Shown: in pieces, positions 61,497-64,000 of the stretch | Layout: every line of letters starts with the position of its first letter | Numbering within the stretch: position 1 is the stretch's first letter | Origin: CAZAMP01 sp964486455 | GTDB taxonomy: Bacteria > Eisenbacteria > RBG-16-71-46 > CAZAMP01 | Assembly: GCA_964486455.1 (NCBI GenBank) | Contig: CAZAMP010000016.1 | Span: 21,186-85,185 of the forward strand | Length of the DNA: 64,000 nt | Reading direction: 5' to 3' | The notes under the pieces: generated by a model | The model's input: only the letters and a program-made list of their open reading frames with translations | Databases searched by the model: none | What the model was told of the DNA's origin: nothing | Made by a program: the position numbers and the translations under genes

Positions 61497-63698
61497 ATGC
61501 GGCGCGCGCGCGAACTGGCGCTCTGTCTGACGATGGGTTGTGTGCTCTCGGCCGTGGCGGCGGCGGAGGCCGAGCCTGAAGTCGATCTCTTCGGCACCGC
61601 CCTCGACGCGATCGAACGTGATCGGGGAGACCTGGGCTATCGCGCGAAAGGATACTGGAATCGCTTCCCCCTGCCTGAGGAGATGCCGCACATCCTGCCA
61701 TTCTTCACCGATCTCTTCGCCGAGCCGCTACACATCTACGACTTCACGCGCACGTTCGCGGAGGCGACGGATCGCTATCTCGTGGCCGACTACCGCGCGG
61801 CCAACGCCGATGCGCTGCATCGGCTGCTCTTCTATCTCGGCGTGAGCCGGCGGACGGCGGGTTTCCGCGCGTACAGCACGAACCTCGCACCGCCCGACTC
61901 GTCCGACGCACCGCTTCTCGGCGCCCTCAGATCGATCTACGAGCAAGGGGGATGGATTACCGACGCCGCGGCGTTCGGTCAGCGGTCGTCGTGGCCGGAG
62001 ACGGTTGAGCCGCTCGCGGACGAAGTCGCGGCCATCCCGCCCGACCTCCAGCGCGTCCTTGCCGATCTTCTCACCGGGCTCGGCGATGCCCATCACTGGT
62101 GGGAGATCGCCGTCCGCAACGTTCCGCACGAAACGCGACAGCAGGTTTTTCGCATCCGAGGTCTCGGGGAGAGCCAGCCGGACGGCACCGTTTACTACCC
62201 CGAGATGGATGACATGGCGGCGCTGTTGGACGAAGAGTCGCTCATGTACGCCGCGATGAAAGCGGCGGCCGCCACCGAACGCGCGCGGGCGCAGTTGGAC
62301 TCTCTCGATGCGCGGTCTGTTCTCGATGATGGCGACATCGATGATCTTCACTTCGAAGCGGAGACTCCGTTCGGGCGCGTCGTCCTCTCGGGGAGCGACA
62401 ACGATCGGCACGACTATCGGGATCTCTTCTGTCTTGTGGACCTCGGCGGCGATGATCACTACTCGGGTGTGGTGGGGGCATCCGTGACGCCCTGGATCCC
62501 GATCTCCGTTGCGCTCGACTACTCGGGCGACGATCGCTACACGTGCGACGAGGATGGGCTCGCGACGCAGGGCGCCGGTGTGGTTGGCGCGGGCGTGCTC
62601 TTGGACGCGTCCGGGGATGATCGCTACGAGTCGCGCAACATGAGCCAGGGCGCGGCCCTCTTTGGGCTCGGTGTGCTCATGGACGAGTCCGGAAACGACG
62701 AATACGACTCGCGCCTCTCCTCGCAGGGGGCCGGATTCTTCGGAATCGGTCTTCTGCTCGATGGAGACGGTGACGACGAGTTCAATCTCCATGGCGACGG
62801 CCAGGGCTTCGGCGGCGTGGGCGGCGTCGGCGTGCTGGCGGACGCGGCCGGGGACGATCGTTACTACTGCGAGCCGTATGCGGAGAAGGTCGGCCGGGCG
62901 GACTATCACTCCGATTACCTCGTCGCGGCATCGCACGCGCAGGGCGTGGGCTCCGGCCGGCGGGGAGACGGCACCGACGGGCATGCCTGGGCGGGTGGGC
63001 TCGGCGTGCTGGTCGATCTCGACGGCAACGATCACTACGAGGCCGGCAACTGGGCGCAGGGAACGGGATACTGGTTCGGAACGGGTCTTCTCTACGACGG
63101 CGACGGCGACGATGTCTATCGCAGCGTCTACTTCACGCAGGCGTCCGGCGCCCATTACGCGATCGGCGCGATCGTGGACGAGGCCGGAGACGACCGTCAC
63201 GAGCTCTTTGAAAACGCGGGCGCGGGAATCGCGTTCGGGTGGGACTACACGCATGCGCTTCTCTTCGATCGGTCGGGAGACGATCACTATGAGGCCAAGA
63301 TCATCTCCCTCGGCCTGGCCGAGATCCGATCCAATGCGTTCCTCGTCGATCTGGAAGGCGACGACACCTATCGGCTGAACGAGGGGCAGCTCGGCTTCGG
63401 GGCCTCCGACTACAGGGAGGACTATCGAGTCCCGGACATGCGCGCGCCGTACAACAGCTACACGGCGTGTTTCGGGTTTCTCCTCGACGGGGGCGGCAAA
63501 GACCGCTATCTGGTCACCCGGCCAGAGGGTGGGGGCACGATTCCCCACGAGGACGCCCGAAACGATGCACTCTGGCTCCTGCCGGATCGCGGGACGGAGA
63601 GCTGGGGGGCCGAGAACTTCGGCGTCGGGCTCGATTGTGAGGGTGGGGTCGTTCCCGATTGGGAGCCGTACGCTCCGGTCCGTGCCACCGCTCCTTGA
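61497..63698 (+). CDS. exported protein of DxxGDDxY repeats (possible calcium-binding solenoid)
   Basis: The 733-residue protein starts at ATG 61497 (GTG 61494 is equivalent) with a signal peptide (ALCLTMGCVLSAVAAA). Residues 30-285 are helical and unrecognised. From about 290 to 700 a repeat of 25-35 residues recurs about a dozen times: G.G.L.D..GDD.Y.......QG.G..G, for example VALDYSGDDRYTCDEDGLATQG, VLLDASGDDRYESRNMSQG, VLMDESGNDEYDSRLSSQG and LLYDGDGDDVYRSVYFTQA. The GDD.Y core resembles, but is not, the GGxGxDxLx nonapeptide of RTX toxins. No family name known to me. Confidence 0.8.
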   Translation: MRRARELALCLTMGCVLSAVAAAEAEPEVDLFGTALDAIERDRGDLGYRAKGYWNRFPLPEEMPHILPFFTDLFAEPLHIYDFTRTFAEATDRYLVADYRAANADALHRLLFYLGVSRRTAGFRAYSTNLAPPDSSDAPLLGALRSIYEQGGWITDAAAFGQRSSWPETVEPLADEVAAIPPDLQRVLADLLTGLGDAHHWWEIAVRNVPHETRQQVFRIRGLGESQPDGTVYYPEMDDMAALLDEESLMYAAMKAAAATERARAQLDSLDARSVLDDGDIDDLHFEAETPFGRVVLSGSDNDRHDYRDLFCLVDLGGDDHYSGVVGASVTPWIPISVALDYSGDDRYTCDEDGLATQGAGVVGAGVLLDASGDDRYESRNMSQGAALFGLGVLMDESGNDEYDSRLSSQGAGFFGIGLLLDGDGDDEFNLHGDGQGFGGVGGVGVLADAAGDDRYYCEPYAEKVGRADYHSDYLVAASHAQGVGSGRRGDGTDGHAWAGGLGVLVDLDGNDHYEAGNWAQGTGYWFGTGLLYDGDGDDVYRSVYFTQASGAHYAIGAIVDEAGDDRHELFENAGAGIAFGWDYTHALLFDRSGDDHYEAKIISLGLAEIRSNAFLVDLEGDDTYRLNEGQLGFGASDYREDYRVPDMRAPYNSYTACFGFLLDGGGKDRYLVTRPEGGGTIPHEDARNDALWLLPDRGTESWGAENFGVGLDCEGGVVPDWEPYAPVRATAP

Positions 63699-63724
63699 CA
63701 GTCGGAGGGGTCGGGAACTATCCT
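63695..63724 (+). promoter_or_regulatory. sigma-70-type promoter for hisS
   Basis: TTGACA (63695-63700), 18-base spacer, TATCCT (63719-63724). The -35 box overlaps the stop codon of the repeat-protein gene; the start codon is 68 bases downstream. Confidence 0.7.
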
Positions 63725-63791
63725 TGCCGATCCTGTTTTGGACCGTCTCTCCTCGAATTGCGCGCCGATTGGGCGCGATGTGGGAATACCG

Positions 63792-64000
63792 ATGTCGGAA
63801 CAGAAGGTGAAACCCGTTCTGCCGGGAGGCTTTAGGGACTATCTCCCCGAGCTTCAGATCCAGCGGGCCCGGATCATTCGTCAGATCCAGACGATCTACG
63901 AGCTTTTCGGATACGATCCGCTCGAGGCGCCATGTATTGAGCGCACGGATGTCCTGACGGGAGACCGGGAGTCGCTCGAGAGCATCCTCTACCGCGCGTT
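63792..64000 (+). CDS. hisS: histidyl-tRNA synthetase (N-terminus; cut by window edge)
   Basis: ATG 63792 opens a frame that runs off the window after 69 codons. The start reads PVLPGGFRDYLPELQIQRAR, with the HisRS class II opening (GxRDxLPxE), then IRQIQTIYELFGYDPLEAPCIE, the motif 1 region. A clear promoter lies upstream. Charges tRNA-His in the cytoplasm. Confidence 0.9.
   Translation, partial: MSEQKVKPVLPGGFRDYLPELQIQRARIIRQIQTIYELFGYDPLEAPCIERTDVLTGDRESLESILYRA

Noticed and set aside
61728..63548. 606-codon open frame on the minus strand
   Set aside because: Mirrors the DxxGDDxY repeats of the real plus-strand gene; the Val/Ile/Arg-rich pattern is a translation artefact.
61497..63698. 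CRISPR or tandem DNA repeat array
   Set aside because: The periodicity is at protein level inside one long frame; the DNA units differ in length and sequence.

Overview
This is a GC-rich bacterial chromosome segment with short intergenic gaps and many ATGA-type start/stop overlaps. I see no phage, transposase, CRISPR array, tRNA or rRNA. Several proteins end in a FlgD-like Ig domain of the kind used as a C-terminal sorting or attachment module (NPFNP-type entry, then ...WDGxDxxGxxVxSGxYxxxL...). There is also a PorV/PorQ-family outer-membrane protein, an ExbB/ExbD/TonB cluster and VCBS, PQQ and parallel-beta-helix surface proteins. Together these suggest a diderm of the FCB superphylum or a neighbouring candidate phylum (Eisenbacteria-, Krumholzibacteriota- or Latescibacterota-like). 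This placement is inference; no marker tree was run.

Layout. 1-1145 (-): C-terminally cut TMTC-like membrane glycosyltransferase. 1157-4486 (-): four-gene cassette of uncharacterised membrane proteins ending in an FN3-plus-membrane protein. 4626-4797: a long imperfect palindrome. 4986-20137 (+): a large operon-like block encoding a 2328-residue repeat surface protein, PorV-like barrel, periplasmic TPR protein, ExbB, two ExbD (one without the membrane Asp), TonB and an OmpA-like protein, closed by a strong terminator. 20204-26378: Omp28/thioredoxin-like protein, two divergent trans-sulfuration-type PLP enzymes, a metallo-beta-lactamase-fold hydrolase and an aminotransferase, which look like sulfur amino-acid metabolism. 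26425-35750: VCBS surface protein, Eis-type acetyltransferase, an ECF sigma/anti-sigma/DUF4252 operon, and a run of small genes (zinc ribbon, alkyltransferase-like protein, PLP decarboxylase, membrane proteins). 35957-39819 (-): beta-helix protein, M1 aminopeptidase, a 55-residue ORF with terminator. 40323-43792: IscR-like Rrf2 regulator, YhbY-type protein, ALDH7-type dehydrogenase, SRPBCC protein. 43876-50528 (+): an M6-like peptidase relative with a ruined zinc motif, a MA-peptidase/beta-propeller/barrel fusion, and a cupin. 50535-59307: OMP and lipoprotein pair, a Trk-like pore/RCK-C protein, PQQ propeller, zinc-ribbon membrane protein, and a tetraheme cytochrome/5'-nucleotidase-like protein. 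59540-64000 (+): RppH-type Nudix hydrolase, beta-helix protein, a protein built of DxxGDDxY repeats, and the start of hisS.

Most striking observation. The tetraheme cytochrome gene on the minus strand (59307-57085) is interrupted by one in-frame TGA at 59160-59158. A signal peptide plus the start of a 5'-nucleotidase-like domain lie before it and the rest of the same domain continues in the same frame after it. The TGA falls where related proteins, as I recall them, carry the second Cys of a PCxC motif. It is followed by a hairpin whose loop contains GGUCU at the same distance from the UGA as in the E. coli fdhF SECIS. I read this as a selenoprotein with Sec at residue 50, probably one not generally annotated.

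Functional picture. The window is dominated by envelope biology: surface proteins carrying a shared C-terminal domain, a PorV-like outer-membrane partner, a proton-driven Ton-type motor and cell-surface peptidases. Soluble genes cover sulfur/amino-acid chemistry, redox sensing and RNA turnover.
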